A stretch of DNA of 64,000 nucleotides from Cyclaneusma minus (Eukaryota; Ascomycota; Leotiomycetes; Marthamycetales; Marthamycetaceae): positions 186,001-250,000 of the forward strand of contig JAKZHN010000025.1 of assembly GCA_037179335.1 (NCBI GenBank). The letters are read 5' to 3'. The notes beneath the pieces are model-generated. The model had not been told where the DNA came from. It was given only the letters and a program-made list of their open reading frames with translations, and ran no database searches. Every line of letters starts with the position of its first letter. Position 1 is the stretch's first letter. Positions 9,548 to 25,250 of the stretch are shown one piece after another. Position numbers and translations under genes: made by a program.

Positions 9548-12179
9548 AAATAGCTGCTTTTATTTTAAAAAATAATAATTTGGTAAAATAATAATTATCC
9601 AATTTGCCAGCCGCAAATTTGGTAATAATCCTATTTACGAAAATCTTATTAAAAGCCTTAAAAATTAATTTTGCTTAATTTTAAAAAAGCTTAATATTAG
9701 CAACAATATTAATAAAATCCGTATATTAAATTAGAAAATTATATTTAATAAAGGCAATAATATATTTATTAATAATGCTAATAAATGCGTTATTAAGATT
9801 AATAATTAAAAATAGCTTAAAGGCTTTTTTATTTTAAATTAAAAATTATTTAATAGTACTTTTTAGCCGAATAGCCAATTTATTAATATAAATTAGCTTA
9901 GATAAATTTAAAATTAAGATATTTTAGCCAAAGGTATAAATATATTATATAAAGATAAAATTAATTAAATCTTTCCTTTTTTTTAAGGCTAAGCAAATTT
10001 AAAAATTAGTAATTTTATAGCCGTTGAATAAATTATTTAGAAGTTTAAAGCCAAAAAAAATTGCGGAATTATAAGCTAAAATTGCAATTTTTATTTGCAA
10101 ATACAGCCTATTTAGCTTAAATTTTAATAATAAATAATTAATTGCTAAAAGATTTTATATATTTAAAAGCTATATATATATTATATAGCAATATTATTAA
10201 ATAAATTATAAATGAAAAAGAAAATTTATAAAGAAAATTTAAAAATTTAATATTAAATATAATAAATATAAAATAATAGTACACATTATATATATTAAAC
10301 TAGTTTATTAAAAGGGCTTAAAAAAAGTAAAATAATTGAAGAATTTTATTATAAAATGGAGATTTTGCTTTTTTATATAGGAAATATATTTTTTATAGTT
10401 TATAATAATATTAAATAAGATTTTATTTTTTAATAAAACAATTAATTATAAATTAATATATAATATATATTTAATATAGCTGGAAATATTAAGCGCAAAA
10501 ATAGGCTTAATTTTTAATTTAAGGCTAAAAATTTATATAATATTTTAAAAACTAATGCAATAATTTAATATTAATTTAATTGCAAAGGCAAAACAAATAG
10601 CTATCATTAAAATAAAGGCTAGCAGCGCAATTAAAATTAATATTGGCTTTTGTTATGCCTTAATTATAATTATAATAAATATAATTTATTTAATTGTATT
10701 TATAAAAAGAAAATATATTAAAACTATTAATGGCCTAAATATAAGGCTTTCAAATATAAATAGCCTAATAATAAAGCATATATTTTAAATAATAACGGTT
10801 TTAATAGCCGTAAAGAAAAACAAAGCTAATTATATAAAAATGGCGTTAATTATAATTGAAATTATAATAATTATAATTTAAATAAATATAATTAAGGCCT
10901 TTTTATAAAAGCCGTAAATAATATTTTTAATTTTATAAATTATAAATATAAATATAATAATTAGGAAAAAAGGAAGAATTATTACTAATTGCCTAATTTA
11001 ATAATTCTTTTATAGGGCAAAAGCATATAATAATTAATTGCTTAATTATAATTAATATTTAAAATATAATTTCCGTTTTTGCTTTTATTAATAATAAATT
11101 ACATAAAAGTTTTATATTATTAATATTTGCAAAAAAATAAAAATAAAATGGTATATATATACAATATTTACAAATTAATTCTTTTAATAAAAATAAAGTA
11201 AAGATTAAATAATGCTATAAAATTTTTATTAAGATTTTTCATAATAAGAATAATATACAAAACCAAAATATTCAAATATATAAAATATTTATATATTTAT
11301 ATAATTTGCTTTTAAATATATTTTAGCTTAAATAAATAGGTAATAAATATTATAATTAAATTAAGGCTAATTTTACTAATAAATGCTAAATTAAATATAA
11401 AGTTATTATTTAAAATAAGCTAAATAAATTAAAAAAGCTAAATATAATAAATAGGGAATTATTATATATAAAATATTTTGCATATAAAAGCTGGAAATAT
11501 AATATTAAATTATATAAAATAATATTTAATAAAATAAATAAAAAGCTATCTTTTATAAAAAATATAATAAATTTAAATAAAAATCCCATTATATATATAT
11601 TAGGCAAGATATTAAAATTTTGGTAAAAGGAAATTGCATTTTAATATATTTTCAAAATTATAAATTATTAAATATCAGAAATATTTATAAAAAAATATAT
11701 AGCAAAATTAAAATTAAGGTTAAAATAAAAAATTAAAAACATTAAATTATTTTAATGATATTTTTAATGCAATAAAAGCTGGTATATTATCCATATATTT
11801 TAATTGGAATTATATTATAAAAATGAGGATAAATTTATTTTATTATTTTATTTATAAGCTATTTAAAAAATAATTAATTATATTAAAAAACTATTTTAAT
11901 AATATATTAGTAAAGAATTAAATTTGCAGATTAAAAAGCCTAGCAAAAGCTTTTATATTATTTATATTTAAAAGAAATAGTAGCTTATATTTATATATTA
12001 ATTATAAAAAATTAAATAATATTATTATTAAAAATTGCTGCTTATTTTTTTTAATTAATAAATTTTTACCTAAATTAGAAAAGGCTAAAATTCTTATTAA
12101 ATTAAATTTTAAAAATACATATATATAACAAATCAGAAAATAAAAAATAATATTTTACATAAAATATAGTTATTTTAAA

Positions 12180-14400
12180 TATTTGGTAATATTATTTAAA
12201 TTGGTAAATGCATTAATTATATTTTAAGCTTATATAAATATAGCGTTTAGGGAATTTTTAAACATTATTATAATGGTTTATTTTAATAATATTTTAATTT
12301 ATTTAGAAAATTTTAATAAATATAATAAATATATAAAGATTCTATTTAAAAAATTATAAAAGTATCTTTTTTTTATAAAAAAAACTAAATGCAAATTTAA
12401 AATAAACGAGATTTTATTTTTAGGCTTTTTAATAGAAAAAATAATATATATATAAAACTAGAAAAAATATACACTATTTAAAAATAATTTATATCAATTA
12501 TATATATAAAATTGCAATTATTTTTAAAATAAGCTAATTTTTATAGGCAATTTATTTTAAAATATAATAAAATTATATTATTTATAGTTAATTTGCTTAT
12601 TAATAATATAAATAATAATAATAAAGCTTATTTAAATGGTTTTTAAAAATATAAAAAGCCTTTTGATATATTAAAAATATATTTGCAAATAAGCTAATAT
12701 TGCAATATTTTAATTTTATAAAATATTTGCAAATTTTAAATAATATTTTTAAATTTGCATATTAGAAATTTTAAAGCAATTTAAAAATTTAAATAATTGA
12801 ATATAATGTTATTAGTATTTAATAACCTTTTAATTTTATACGCTAATTAATATAAAGCTAATATATTAAATATATAATATTAAATTGCTTGCAATTATAA
12901 AATTCTTTTAATATTAAAAGCAATATATTAAAGGTATATATTATAAACTTTAAATATTTTTAAATTATAACAATTTATATTATTATATAAATATAAAAAC
13001 ATTTAATAAATATTAAGCAAATCAAATTGTAAAATTAAAATTTTAAAATTTTAAAATTAAATATATTATGAAAATTAAAAATTCCGCTAATTTTTTATTT
13101 TATAAGCCAAATTATAAAAAAACCAATAAAAGCTATTTAAGCAAAAATATTAAAAGGGTTTTTGCTTATATTATAATAAAAGTTTTATTATTTATTTAAT
13201 TATATATTAAATATATAATTTTTAAAAAATATAGCTATTTTTATAAATACGGTAATTATATATTAATTAAAATTATTGAATTATTAAATTAATATTATAA
13301 ATATAAATAAATAATAACAATTCAAAAAAAATATATTATATAAAAAGAAGAAAACAATATTCTTGCAGCAAATATATTATATAATAAACTTTTAAATATT
13401 TATTATAATAGCAAATTAGCAGGCTATTTTAAAATAAAATAAATTTTAATTTTAATTTATTATAAATCTTATTAATTAAATATAAAAATAAAAATATGAA
13501 ATTATATATATAATTGCTATATTTATTAATAACATAAAGTACGCTAATATATATTTTATAATTAATTATGATTTTTAATTTTAATTAATAAATTACAATA
13601 TATAGGCAAAATACACAATATTATTTTAATAATAATAAATTATTATATTAAGGCTGCACAATTTATTTATATAATTAAAAGTATTAATATCTAATTTTTA
13701 ATAAAATTAATTTTTAATAAAATGATTTATTTTATAGAAAGTTTTAAAATTATTATATTTAATTATGGCTTTATATTTATTAATATATTATAAAAAGCCT
13801 TTTATTATAAATTTTATATAATATATAAATATAATATAATATTTTATTTTGAAATAAATTAAATTTTAAAAGCTTATATATAATATTATTATAATAATAA
13901 TAAAATAAATTAGGCAATTTAATTAGCTATAATAAAATTTGCTTATAATAATATAAAGCAAGAAATATTAGATTTTTCTTTATAATATATAAATATTATT
14001 TATAAATTAGTATTAATATTCTTATATAATTTATAAAAATTAAAATATTTAATATAAAAAAGCAAAAAAAAGGAAAAAATGCAGCCGATATATATTATTG
14101 CGAAAATTGCAAAAATATTATTAATAAATATATAAAATAATATATAAAAAAGTATAAAATTATAAATTTTGATAGAGGGAATTGGGTTTTTTTATTTATT
14201 AAAAATATATGCTTTAAGGCTAAAGAGCTAGCGAAAAAATATATAAATCCCTTTTTTATTATTAAAAACATTAAAGCCTAAGCTTATTATTTAAAATTTC
14301 CATTTGGATTTTAATGAAAAAATTTATATAATACTTTTTATATTAGCTTTTTAAATTTGCTAAAGTATTTTAAAGTAGTATATATAAATTATATTTTATA
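12180..14400 (+). pseudogene. RIP-mutated gypsy pol (reverse transcriptase to integrase) of element A
   Basis: Conceptual reading shows VYFNNILIY at about 12276-12302, where gypsy reverse transcriptases have YLDDILIY; both Asp-to-Asn changes are the G-to-A type. It is followed by TKCKF...ILFLGF (about 12388-12425). Near 13395-13480 an integrase zinc-binding remnant reads NSKLAGY (GH changed to GY). Near 13920-13970 the frame reads KFAYNN, as in the EFAYNN of gypsy integrases. Near 14180-14350 AYYLKFPF and FYISFLNLLKYF match the GPY/F segment (AYrLxLP...FHVSxLK). RT before integrase sets it as Ty3/gypsy rather than copia. Stops interrupt every frame. Confidence 0.75.
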
Positions 14401-16430
14401 AATTTTTAAATTTTTAAACATAATTAAAAATAAAAAATATAAAAAATATAATATATAAAAAAATAAAAACTAAAAAATTATATTTTATATATATTAAAAA
14501 AGCTAAAGCTAAAATTGGGATTAAATATTCGTTTAATTTGTTTTTTAATAAATTTAAATAAATTTATTAAAAGAATATTAAAGCTAAATTATAATAATAA
14601 TGGAAGAATTATTAAAAAAATGCAAGCGTTAAAACAAAATGCTAAGAAATTAGTTTTAATTTTATATTTAAATAAAAAATGCCTAATTATGCGCAATATT
14701 AAACAAAAGCAAAAATAAAGATATTTAAAATATAAGAATATAAATTTAACTATTTTTTTATATTTTAAATTAAATTAAATTATATTATATTTTATAAAAA
14801 ATTAAATTAAAAAATTATAAATTATAAAATATAGACATAAAAATTAAGAATTTTATATATTAAATAATTTGATTAAAAATAAATACTATATAAAATAAAT
14901 TTGGTTAATAAAATTAAACAGTTTATAACATTTTTAAAATTTAATTTATATATATAATTTTTATATTTTTTATATTTTTTATTTTTTATATTTTATATTA
15001 TTTTATTAGCAATTTGATCTGTTTTTTATATTTAATTAAATATATATAAAAAAGGCGGAAAATAGATTTATGAAATAATATGAATTATTAATTATTATAT
15101 ATATTAGGGTATAAATTGCAAAGATAATTTTAATTAAGGCTATTACTATAGCTATAATAGTTTTAGATATATTGCGTATTTTATATTTTAAAAAAATATA
15201 AATTTTAAAGCGATATTTTTTGGCAACTTTTATATTATTTTTTAATTAAATTAATGTATTATTATAGTTAATATATTGATTTTTAAAAAAGGCTTGGACT
15301 TTAATATAGCAATAATGGTAAAATATAAAAGCATTATAAATTATATTAAATAAAGGAATTTAAATAACGGGAATTTATAAAATAATAAATTAATTAATAA
15401 AGAAGAATAAAAAAAGCAAGATATAAGCTTATTATATAATAAGGGAATTTATAATTATTGTAATAATAATTATATTTAAAGTTATTTGCAGCCTAATTAT
15501 AAATATTAATTTTTTTATAAAAAGGGTTTAAATAAAAGCTTTATATATAGTAAATATAAATGCAAATTTAAAATACAAATGCAGGCTTAATAAAAATATA
15601 ATTTAAAATTTATAATAAAATTGCAAATTTAATATTATTATTATAATTATAGCCAAAATTGTTATTGCGCGGAATTTAAAATAAGCTATTATTAAGATTT
15701 TGTATTTTGCAATTAAAAAGATTAAAGGCTATAATATTAAAATCAAAAAAAGGCTTAATTTTTATTAAAAAAGCATATATTAAAAGATTTATATAAAAGC
15801 AATAATAAAAAAAAGCCTGATAGAAATAGAAAAGCTTGTTTTATATAAATAAAATCTTAATAAGGTCTAATATAATTGCTATAAAAAAATAAAAATAAAA
15901 TTGCCAAGAGATTAAAAAAATATCTAACATTAAATATGCAATTAAAACTTAATATATTATTATTATAAAAAATATATAATACGCGTATAAGAAACACAAG
16001 GGCAGAAAATTAAAGATATCCTAAAACCAATTATTTAAAATAAGCCGCTATTATATTAATTTTCCGGTATTTATAAAACAAATATATGCAAAAGCGGAAA
16101 AGGTATATATAAGTAAATAAAAATAATAAAATCCTAATAAAATTTAATATAAGAAAATAAAAATTAGAATAATAAAACTAATTAAATACAAGCTTAACAT
16201 TAATTAATAGTAAATAATATAAGCTATGTATTAAAATTAAGGCTTGAAAAATTAGGCAAAAATAAATTTAAAAATGGTTATTAATAATAGTAAATTAATA
16301 AAAGCCTATTAATTTATACGGCTAAAATAAAAAGCCAAAATTAATAACCAAAGCCAGATATTAGATTATTAAAGAGCGAGAATTTACATCTGGGAATTTT
16401 GGGGCCCGAAATTATAAAGGAAGAAATAAT

Positions 16431-16656
16431 TATTATATAGAATTAAGAAAAACGCCTTGCGGGCATTTTATAAAATATATATGCTAAAAATGCATAAAAA
16501 ATAAGCGTTGTTTATCAAAAAAGCTAAGCAAAGCTTTTAGCGTATAATATTTAGGCGCTGCCATTCTTATTTAAAAAAGGCAGCGGCTATTTTTCATAGC
16601 TAAGGAATATATATAACGCATTTTTATCTGCCAATCTATTTTTAACCATTGTGATA
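16431..16656 (+). repeat. 3' LTR of element A
   Basis: 226 bp, the same length as the 5' copy, ending TTGTGATA and followed at once by the AAAAG target duplication (16657-16661). Confidence 0.85.
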
Positions 16657-16661
16657 AAAAG

Positions 16662-19600
16662 CATTTTTAAATAAAAACTATAAAAATAATTATTTTAGTT
16701 ATTTTAAAGTTTTTAAAAAATAGCAGCAATAGTATTTAAAAATTGAATTTATTAAAAATAGCAATAATAATATATTTGTTTTTAAAAAAATATATTTCGG
16801 AATTCGTTTTTTTTAGCAATTAATTTAATTTTAAAAATAAAAGAGTTTTTTTATGTTAAATAAATTTTTTTAATATTTATATTTAAAAAAAACTTTATTT
16901 GCAATAATAATAAATTAAATAATAATAATAAGTTTTTTATTATTTGCAAAGAATTTAATAATTTGGCCAAGCAATTTAAAAAGGCTTTTAATAATATATT
17001 TACAAATTTTAGAAATTAGCTCCGGGATTTAATTAATATTTAGCAATAGAAGTCCCGCTAATTTTGCCTTTTTTTGATTTTTGGTTTTTAGCAATTGAAT
17101 ACAAATGCTAAATATAATCTTTGGCGAAATCATTTCCGGATTTGGTAATAAATTTAATATTAGCATTAATGCTAGCGAAATTTTTAATAGCAATGCTTTT
17201 AATTTTGCTATAAGCAATATTAGCAATAGTGTTAATATGCTTTATAATAATAAATTTATTTAGCTTTTATAAAATTTGCTTTGCAATGCCTTTTTTTATT
17301 ATTTTGAAAAAAAATCAATTTGAATAAATTAAATAATAATTTTAATTTTGAATTCGAAATTTAATATATTGCTATTAAAAATAAATTTGCTATTAATTAT
17401 AATAATTCTTTTTAATTCTTAATTTAAATTTGCTTATATTATTAATTATATTAAAAATAAAGCCAATTATAGTTTGCAATTAAAATATATTTTTAATCCC
17501 AAGTATTTATTTATTTTAAAATAATTGTTTTTTGCAAGGTAGTTTTAATTTACTAATTAAAACATTTAAAATTTATTGCTATTATATTGGCTATATAATA
17601 AAAAAGAATAAAACAAATATTTTAATTTACATTGGTCTTTTAAAAAAGCGCGCATTTTATATTATAATTTAATTTAAAGCATTGTTATTAAAAATAAAAT
17701 TCAGTATTTTTTAAATAATTAAAACTATGGCTATAATAATAATAAGCATAAATAAAATAATAATAATAATAGCGGCAATATTAATAGCAAAAGCAATTTT
17801 AATAGCGATAATAATAGCAAAAGCTATTAAATATATTAAAACTATAAAAATTTGCAAAAGTCCAATATGAAGAAAAGAATAAAAAATAAAAATTATTTAA
17901 AGAGAATTTCCTTTAAATATTATTAAATTGGCTATATAAAATAGAATTATTTAAATAATAAAGTTTTAATAAACAAAAACAAAAAGGAGGCCAAATTTAA
18001 ATAGGCGAAAGAAAACAAAGCATATTTAATTCCAAATTAAAAAACAATATTATTTAAAAAAAGTCTTGTTTTTAAATATTATTGCCAAATCTTTTATAAA
18101 TTTTATATTTATAAGTTTTAATAATATTATTAGCGGCAAAAGATTTGTAATTTTATATATATTAGAATATTGCAAATTTTTAATTTAATTTAATGCTTTT
18201 ATTAATAGCAAAGCTTAAATGCTATATTTTATAAATATTAATATAGCTAAAGACTTAATTATTTTAATACGCTTTATTTGATTTTTAAATAAAGCCATTT
18301 TTATTTAAAAATATAATAGCAATAAAAGATTTTTTATATTTTTTTATATTTTTTACTTAATTATTGATTTTGAATTATATAAAGTTTTATTTGATTTTAA
18401 ATAGCAAAAAGAGATTTAAATATTACTGGATTTTTATTATTATTATTTATATTAACCAATGCATTTTAAAAGCAAAGCAATTTATAATTGCTAATTTTTA
18501 AAATTAAAATTTTAAAAGAAATCAAATAAAAAGCTAAAGCGGTCTAGCAAAATAAAAGCGCTTTAGTATACTATAATTTTAAATTTCTAATATAATATAA
18601 TTAAAATGCTATAATAAAATATATTATAATGGATTTAAAAGCCAATTTTTATATATTAAATTGCAATTTATAAAATCTTATAAAAAACAAAATAAAAATT
18701 AATTCTAATTTTGCTTTTTTAAAAAATAAAGGTTTAGCGCTAAAATAAACAAAATAAAAATTAATTTTAGACTCGTTTAAGCTTTAGATATATATATAAT
18801 TTTTGCAAATAATATGCAATAAAATTTGAATAATTTAAAAAAAAGGTATTATTGCTTTTATTTATTTTTTATATAAAATTAATAAAGAATTGAAAATTAG
18901 AAAATTGCTGAAAATATTAAAGACTAATAATAATGCTGTATTTTAAAAGATTGTTTTGGGAATTGAATAAAGCAGTCTATATTGTTTAAGCAAATTTTAA
19001 CTTAATTGCTAAATTAAAAATTGCATAATATAGAAATTAAATTAAAGAAATTAAAAAGTAAATTGTTTTATTTTTTATTTTATACTATACCGAAAAGCCA
19101 ATTGGAATTTATTTCAAAATATTTACAAAATAATTTAATTAAAGGATTTATTAAATTAATATTTTTTCTATTTGGCCCTTTTATATTTTTTATTAAGAAA
19201 TTTAAAAAAGAATTATGCTTTTATATAAATCATTGGAAACTTAATAAAATTATTAAAAAGGATTATTATTTATTATTATTTAAAAAAGATTTATTTAAAT
19301 TTAGCAAAGCTAAACATTTTATTAAAATTTATATTTAATAAGTTTTTTATTAAACTTATATAAACGCTGCTAATTAAAAATATATAAATTTTTATATAAA
19401 ATATGGGATTTATAAATACAAAATATTGCTATTTAAATTCATTAATAAATTAGCAATTTTTTAGCAATATATTAATAATATGCTATTTAATTTATTAAAT
19501 AATATTTTATAATTTTTATTAATAATATTTTTATTTATAGTAATAATCTTGCTTAATATAAAAACAATATTTTAAAACTATTGAATAAATTTAAAATTGC

Positions 19601-20476
19601 AAAATTGCAAGTCGATATTAAAACATATAAATTTTTTAAATAGAAATTAAATGTATGAGCTATATTATTCTTTTGGGCAGAATTTGCATTAATTTAAAAG
19701 AAATAGCAATTGTTAAAAATTGGCAGCAATTGAAAAAGGGATAAATTAAAAAAACCCAATTGGTTTTAGGATTTTGTAATTTTTATTAAGTTTTTGTTAA
19801 AAATTATAATTAATTAATATATTTTTTAAATTATAAAAATAATAAAAAATATATTTGAAAATAAACAAATAAATATTAAAAAGAATTTAATAAGCTAAAG
19901 GAAATTTTATTATTAGCGCTAATTTTTATTATTTATAGTTTTAGCTATAAATGCAACTTGAAAACCAATGCGTTAAATAGAATAATTGGAAAAGTGTTTT
20001 TTTCAAAAATATTTTAATGGATTTTGATATTTAGTTTTTTATTTTTTTAAAACTTTAAATAAATATTAAATAAATTATGAAATTTATAATAAAAAATTGC
20101 TGATTTCGGGTTTTTTTTTATATATTGGAAAATTTATTTATTAGGAATGTTTTAAAACATTTAAATAATTAGCAATTACAAAGCTTTGAAATAATTTATA
20201 ATATTAAAGGCTACTAATATTTAGCAAATACACTAATAAAATATTTTTAGCGAGTATTATTTTAAATTTGAATATAAATTAGGGTTTTAAATAACGCTAA
20301 TTTTTTAATTTAATGAAAAGAAAATTTAAATTAAATTACTATTATAAAAACTTTAATATATATATATATACGGTATTGCTAAAACAGTATTTAAATTTTA
20401 AAATTACCAAAATTTGCAATTAAACGCAATTGCTTTTTTTAATTTAATGCTAATAAAGCTTTTATAAATTAAACTA
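16662..20476 (+). pseudogene. Internal region of the outer element (gag/pol relic)
   Basis: This is the segment of the outer element left between the two nested insertions. Near 17.9 kb a broken GYIKxNY frame resembles a gag zinc knuckle with His and Cys changed to Tyr. An open run at 19021-19338 reads LEFISKYLQNNLIKGFI, then FFIKKFKKELCFYIN and LNKIIKKDYY. This matches the N-terminal reverse-transcriptase block of Ty3/gypsy elements (LxxYLxxNLxKGFI...FVKKKDGxLRLCVDYRxLNxxTxKNRYP). The tail near 19.4-19.55 kb continues the RT palm region with stops. Confidence 0.7.
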
Positions 20477-20481
20477 ATTAA

Positions 20482-20706
20482 TAAATTGCTCTAAGGCAAT
20501 TAGCAAGCAAATAAAAATGCATTATACGTATTTCTCAGCTATAAAAAATAGCCGGTATTCTTTTTAAATAAAAATAGCAATATTTCAATATTATACGTTA
20601 AAAGCCTTGCTTAATTATTTTAATAAGCAATGCTTATTTTTTATATATTTTTAATATATACGATTTATAAAATGCCCGTAAAACGCCTTTTTTAGCCCTA
20701 TATATA
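20482..20706 (-). repeat. 3' LTR of element B
   Basis: Minus-strand start is near 20706 (TATATATAGGGCT, matching TATCACACGGGGCC with transitions and one deletion). The length of 225 bp fits the 226-bp LTRs of element A. Confidence 0.7.
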
Positions 20707-22849
20707 TTTTTTTATAGCTCTAAGCCCTAAAGCTTTTAAATGCAAATTCTCGCTTTTTAATAATTTAATATTTGGCTTTGGTTATTAATTTTAGCTTTTT
20801 ATTTTGGCTATATAAATTAATAAGCTTTTATTAATTCGCTATTGCTAATTATTATTTTTAAATTTATTATTGCTTAATGTTTAAAGCTTTAATTTTAATA
20901 TATGATTTATATCATTTATTATTAAATTAATTTTAAATTTTTATTTAATTATTTGTATTATTTTAAATTTCAAATTTTTTATATTAAAATTTATTAGGAT
21001 TTTATTATTTTTATTGGCTTATATATATTATTTTAGCTTTTGCGTATATTTTTTTTATAAATGCCAAAAATATTAATATAGCAGCAATTTACTTTAAATA
21101 ATTAATTTTAAAGTTTTTTCAATTTTTCGCCTTTTTTATATATATATATATTATATATTTTTTATAATAATGGCATATTAATGTTTAATTGCGTTTTTAA
21201 TTTTAAATTCGTTTTTAATTTTCTCGGCGAATTCTTTTTTTTTTCAGCAATTATATTGGATTTTATTAAAGGCTTTATTTATATAAAGCAAATTTCCCCG
21301 CTTTTATTAGGCTTTTTTATTATTATTGCTTTCATACAGTTTTTTTAATATATGCTTTTTCGCTGGAAATGAGGCTTTTTTTCTTTTTTTTTTGTTTTTT
21401 TTGTTTTTTAATATTATAGCCTTTAATAATATTCTTTCCGGCAAATTTTAAAATTTTATTAATAGTAATTAAGCCTTGCGCAAGAAAACTTTTAATTATA
21501 ATTATAATAATAGCAATATTAAATTTCCAATTTCGCTATAAAATTTAAATTATATTTTTATTAAAAGCTTTTTTGCATTTTGAATTTGCATTTGGGCTTA
21601 ATATATATAGAGTTTTTTTCTAAATCCCTTTTGCAATATTTTTAATATTTATAATTAAATTGCAAACAATTTTAAATGCAAATATTATTGCAATAATTAT
21701 AAAACCTTTTACTATATAATAAATTTCTATTTTGCTTTTTTTATTTTCTTTTACTAATTAATTTATTATTTTATAAATTTCCATTATTTAAATTCCTTTA
21801 TTTAATGCAATTTACAATATTTTTATATTTTACCGCTATTATTATAGTAAAATCCAGGGCTTTTTTAAAAACCAATACGCCAATTATAATAATAAATTAA
21901 CTTAATTAAAAAATAATATAAAGATTGCCGGGATTTGTTTTTGCTTTACAATTTATATTTTTTTAAAATATATAATATATAATGCTTTTTAAAATATATA
22001 ATATATAATGCTTTTAAAAATATTATAGTTATAATAATGGCTTTAATTTAAAATTATTTTTGCAATTTATGTTCTAATATATACAGCAATTAATATTTAA
22101 TATTATTTGGTAAATTTATTTCCTATTTTTGTTTATATATATTTAATTAAAAAAGAAATAAATTACAATTTTGATTATTTTTTTGATAATATTTTATTCA
22201 TCATAAGAAAAATCGGGCTTTTGGCAATATAATATAAAATATGGAAATTATAGGTTTAATATACGCGAATTGGAATTTGAGAATATTATAGGTTTTTTAA
22301 CTTTGCTAATTAAATTTATTTTATATAATATTTATTTTTAATTAAATTATTTAATATATAGGATTTATAGTTTTTACCTGCGTATTTTATAATTTTCAAT
22401 TAAATTAAATTTATTATCTAATTTTTAATTTTTTAATTAAATTTCTTTATAAATATAATTTAAATTAAATTGATTTAAAATATAAAAAATTGATTAAATT
22501 TATATTTTTATATTTTAAATATTTTAAATATTTTCATTTTTGCTTTTGCTTAATATTATATAAAATTAGGCGTTTTCCATTTAAATATAAGGCTAAAATT
22601 GGCTTTTTAATAATCGTTTTTCTAAATTTGCGCTTTTTTTATAAAGTTTCCATTATTATTGTAATTTAGCTTCAATATTTTTTTAATAAATCTGCTTAAA
22701 ATTATTAAAGTATTTTTAATTTTTTTTAAATTAGTATTTAATTTTAATTTTTCTAATATATATAAAATACAAATTAAGTATTTTTGTTTTTTTATATATT
22801 ATACTTTTTTTTATTTTTTATTTTTGGTTATTTTTAGGGTTTTTAAAAT

Positions 22850-25250
22850 TTGCAAAATACAATTTATATATATTACCTTAAAATGCTTTAGCGGGTTTTA
22901 AAAGGCTAATATAAAAAATATTATGCAATTTTTTTAATCAAAATCCAAATAGGAATTTCAAATAATAAACTTGGATTTTTATTTTTTTAATAATAGAAAA
23001 AAAGCCTGTATATTATTTTGCTAATTTTCCAATTTTAAAATATATATCTTAATAGATAAAAAAAACTAATTTCTTTTATTAAAACTTATAATTTTATGCT
23101 TTTTTGTATATTGCTTTATATATTTATTAATAGTATTTTTCTAATTTTTGCAATAATATATATTTTTTTTTTTATTTTTTTTTTTTTTTGCTTTTTGATA
23201 CTAAAATTTTTAATTTTTATAAATTATATAAAGGAATTAATGCTAATCTGCGAATAATACTTATATATTATTTAAAAAAAAATTATAAAAAAAATATAGC
23301 TAATTAAATTGCCCAATTTATTGTTTTATTATTGCAGCAATATTATATATAAATTTTTAAGTTTTTATTTATTTATTTTATTTGCCTATTTATTTAAAGG
23401 TAAAATATGATATTATATTTATATATTATATAAAATTTATAATAAAAGGCTTTTTACAATATATTAGTAAATACAAAACCAGAATTAAATATAATAATTT
23501 TATTAAAAAACAGTTTATTAAAGATTGTATATTAATATTTCTAAATATACGTATAAATTATAAAGCTTTAATATAATAATTTATTATTATTAAAATAGCA
23601 TTATATTTTATTTACATATTATAATTTTAATAAATTTATAATAAAATTCTATAATAAATATATTTATAATTTATTAATTGAAAATAAAAACTGTAGCTCA
23701 TTATAAAATATATATTAGCAAATTGTATTTTGTTAGCAAATATAGCAATTGTATATATAATTTTGTATTTTTATTTTTGTATTTAATTAATAATATCTGC
23801 AATAAATTAAAATTAATATTTAATTTATTTTAAAATAGCTTGCCAATTTATTATATAATATATTTGCCGCAAAGATATAGAATTTGCTTTTTTTATATAA
23901 TATATTATTTTTAAATTATTATTATTTAATTTTGCGCAATTTAAATTAGCCTTATATTTTTATTATTTTTTTATTATTTTTTTTAAATTTTAAAAATAAT
24001 TATAAAATTTGCTTTAATTATTCCGGCTTTCAAATTTTTATAATTCAAATAAAGTATAGTTTTTTATTTAAAAATTTGCATTTACAATATATAAATAAAA
24101 TATGCAATATTAATCTTTTAATTTAATAATTTTAATTAAAATGCAATTGCTATATTTGCAAAAGCAGCTATATTTTTTAAAAATTATATATTTAATTTAT
24201 AATTAAATAAATAGCAGAGTTTTTACTCTAATATTGGTAGAATGTTTTTTAACATTTTTATCTAAATCTCTTTTATTGTTTTTTAATAATTTAGCCTATA
24301 AAATAAAAACTTGGCGGGATTTTTAATTTTTATAATTTATTTAATATTAAGATTATAAAATTTTAATTCTATAGCCTATTTTATTTAACGTTTATTAATT
24401 TCTTTTGCATTTATAAAGTAGCATAAATTATTATGGTTTAAAAATATTTAAATCTGATAATGCACATTTTCAATATATTGCCTTTAATGCTAAAAAACAT
24501 TGTAATTGTAAGCAATTTAATATTATATATGTAATATATTAATTTTATATTAGTTAATTTGCAAAATTAAAAAGCTATTAAATGCTAATAATATTGCATT
24601 AAATTATTTAAATTTTTAAATTGCTTTAAAATTCCTAATATTGCAAATTTCAAAATATTTTATAAAATTAAAATATTGCAATATTGGTTGATTTGTAAAT
24701 ATATTTTTAATATATTAAAAGGCTTTTTATGCTTTTAAAAAGCCTTTTTTGTTTGCTATTTATATTATTAATTAGCAAATTATTTATAGGCAATATAATT
24801 TTATTATATTTTAAAATAAATTATTTATAAAAATTAGCTTGTTTTAAAAATAATTGCAATTTTATATATATAATTAATATAAATTATTTTTAAATAGCGT
24901 ATATGTTTTCTAATTTTATATATATATATATGTTTTTATTATTAAATTTAAAAGTAAAACTTTATTTATTTTAAATTTCCATTTGCTTCTTTTTATAAAA
25001 AAAAAATTTTATAGCTTTTTAAATATAGCTTTTACATATTTATTATATTTATTGAGGTTTTTTAAATAAATTAAATCATAATTAAAAAAAGTTACTATAA
25101 TAATATTCAAAAAAGAAAAACATTTATATAAATTTAAAACATAACTAATATATTGGCCAATTTAAATAATATTATTAAATATTTAAAATAATTATATTGT
25201 ATATAAAATGCCATTTTTCATTTTTTATTCTTTTATATATAAATTTTATA
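22850..25250 (-). pseudogene. RIP-mutated gypsy pol of element B
   Basis: Minus-strand counterpart of the element A pol relic. The segment at about 22930-23000 is the reverse complement of the GPY/F-like region (AAATTTCCATTTGGATTTT in A). The segment at about 25140-25230 mirrors the reverse-transcriptase region near 12.15-12.25 kb. No continuous frame survives. Confidence 0.6.

Larger units (their letters stand above)
9322..16656 (+). mobile_element. Nested Ty3/gypsy element A (forward), RIP-degraded, 7335 bp
   Basis: Two 226-bp LTRs (9322-9547 and 16431-16656) bound it, and the 5-bp sequence AAAAG flanks both ends (9317-9321 and 16657-16661). The LTR start TATCACACGGGGCC fits an original TGTCACACGGGGCC, and the end TTGTGATA an original TTGTGACA. 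Reading through mutations on the plus strand gives the Ty3/gypsy order: reverse transcriptase near 12.2-12.5 kb, integrase zinc-binding region near 13.4 kb, integrase core end near 13.9 kb, and a GPY/F-like domain near 14.2-14.35 kb. A purine-rich AAAGGAAGAAA lies at about 16416-16427, before the 3' LTR. Stop codons are frequent; no open frame of size remains. Confidence 0.85.
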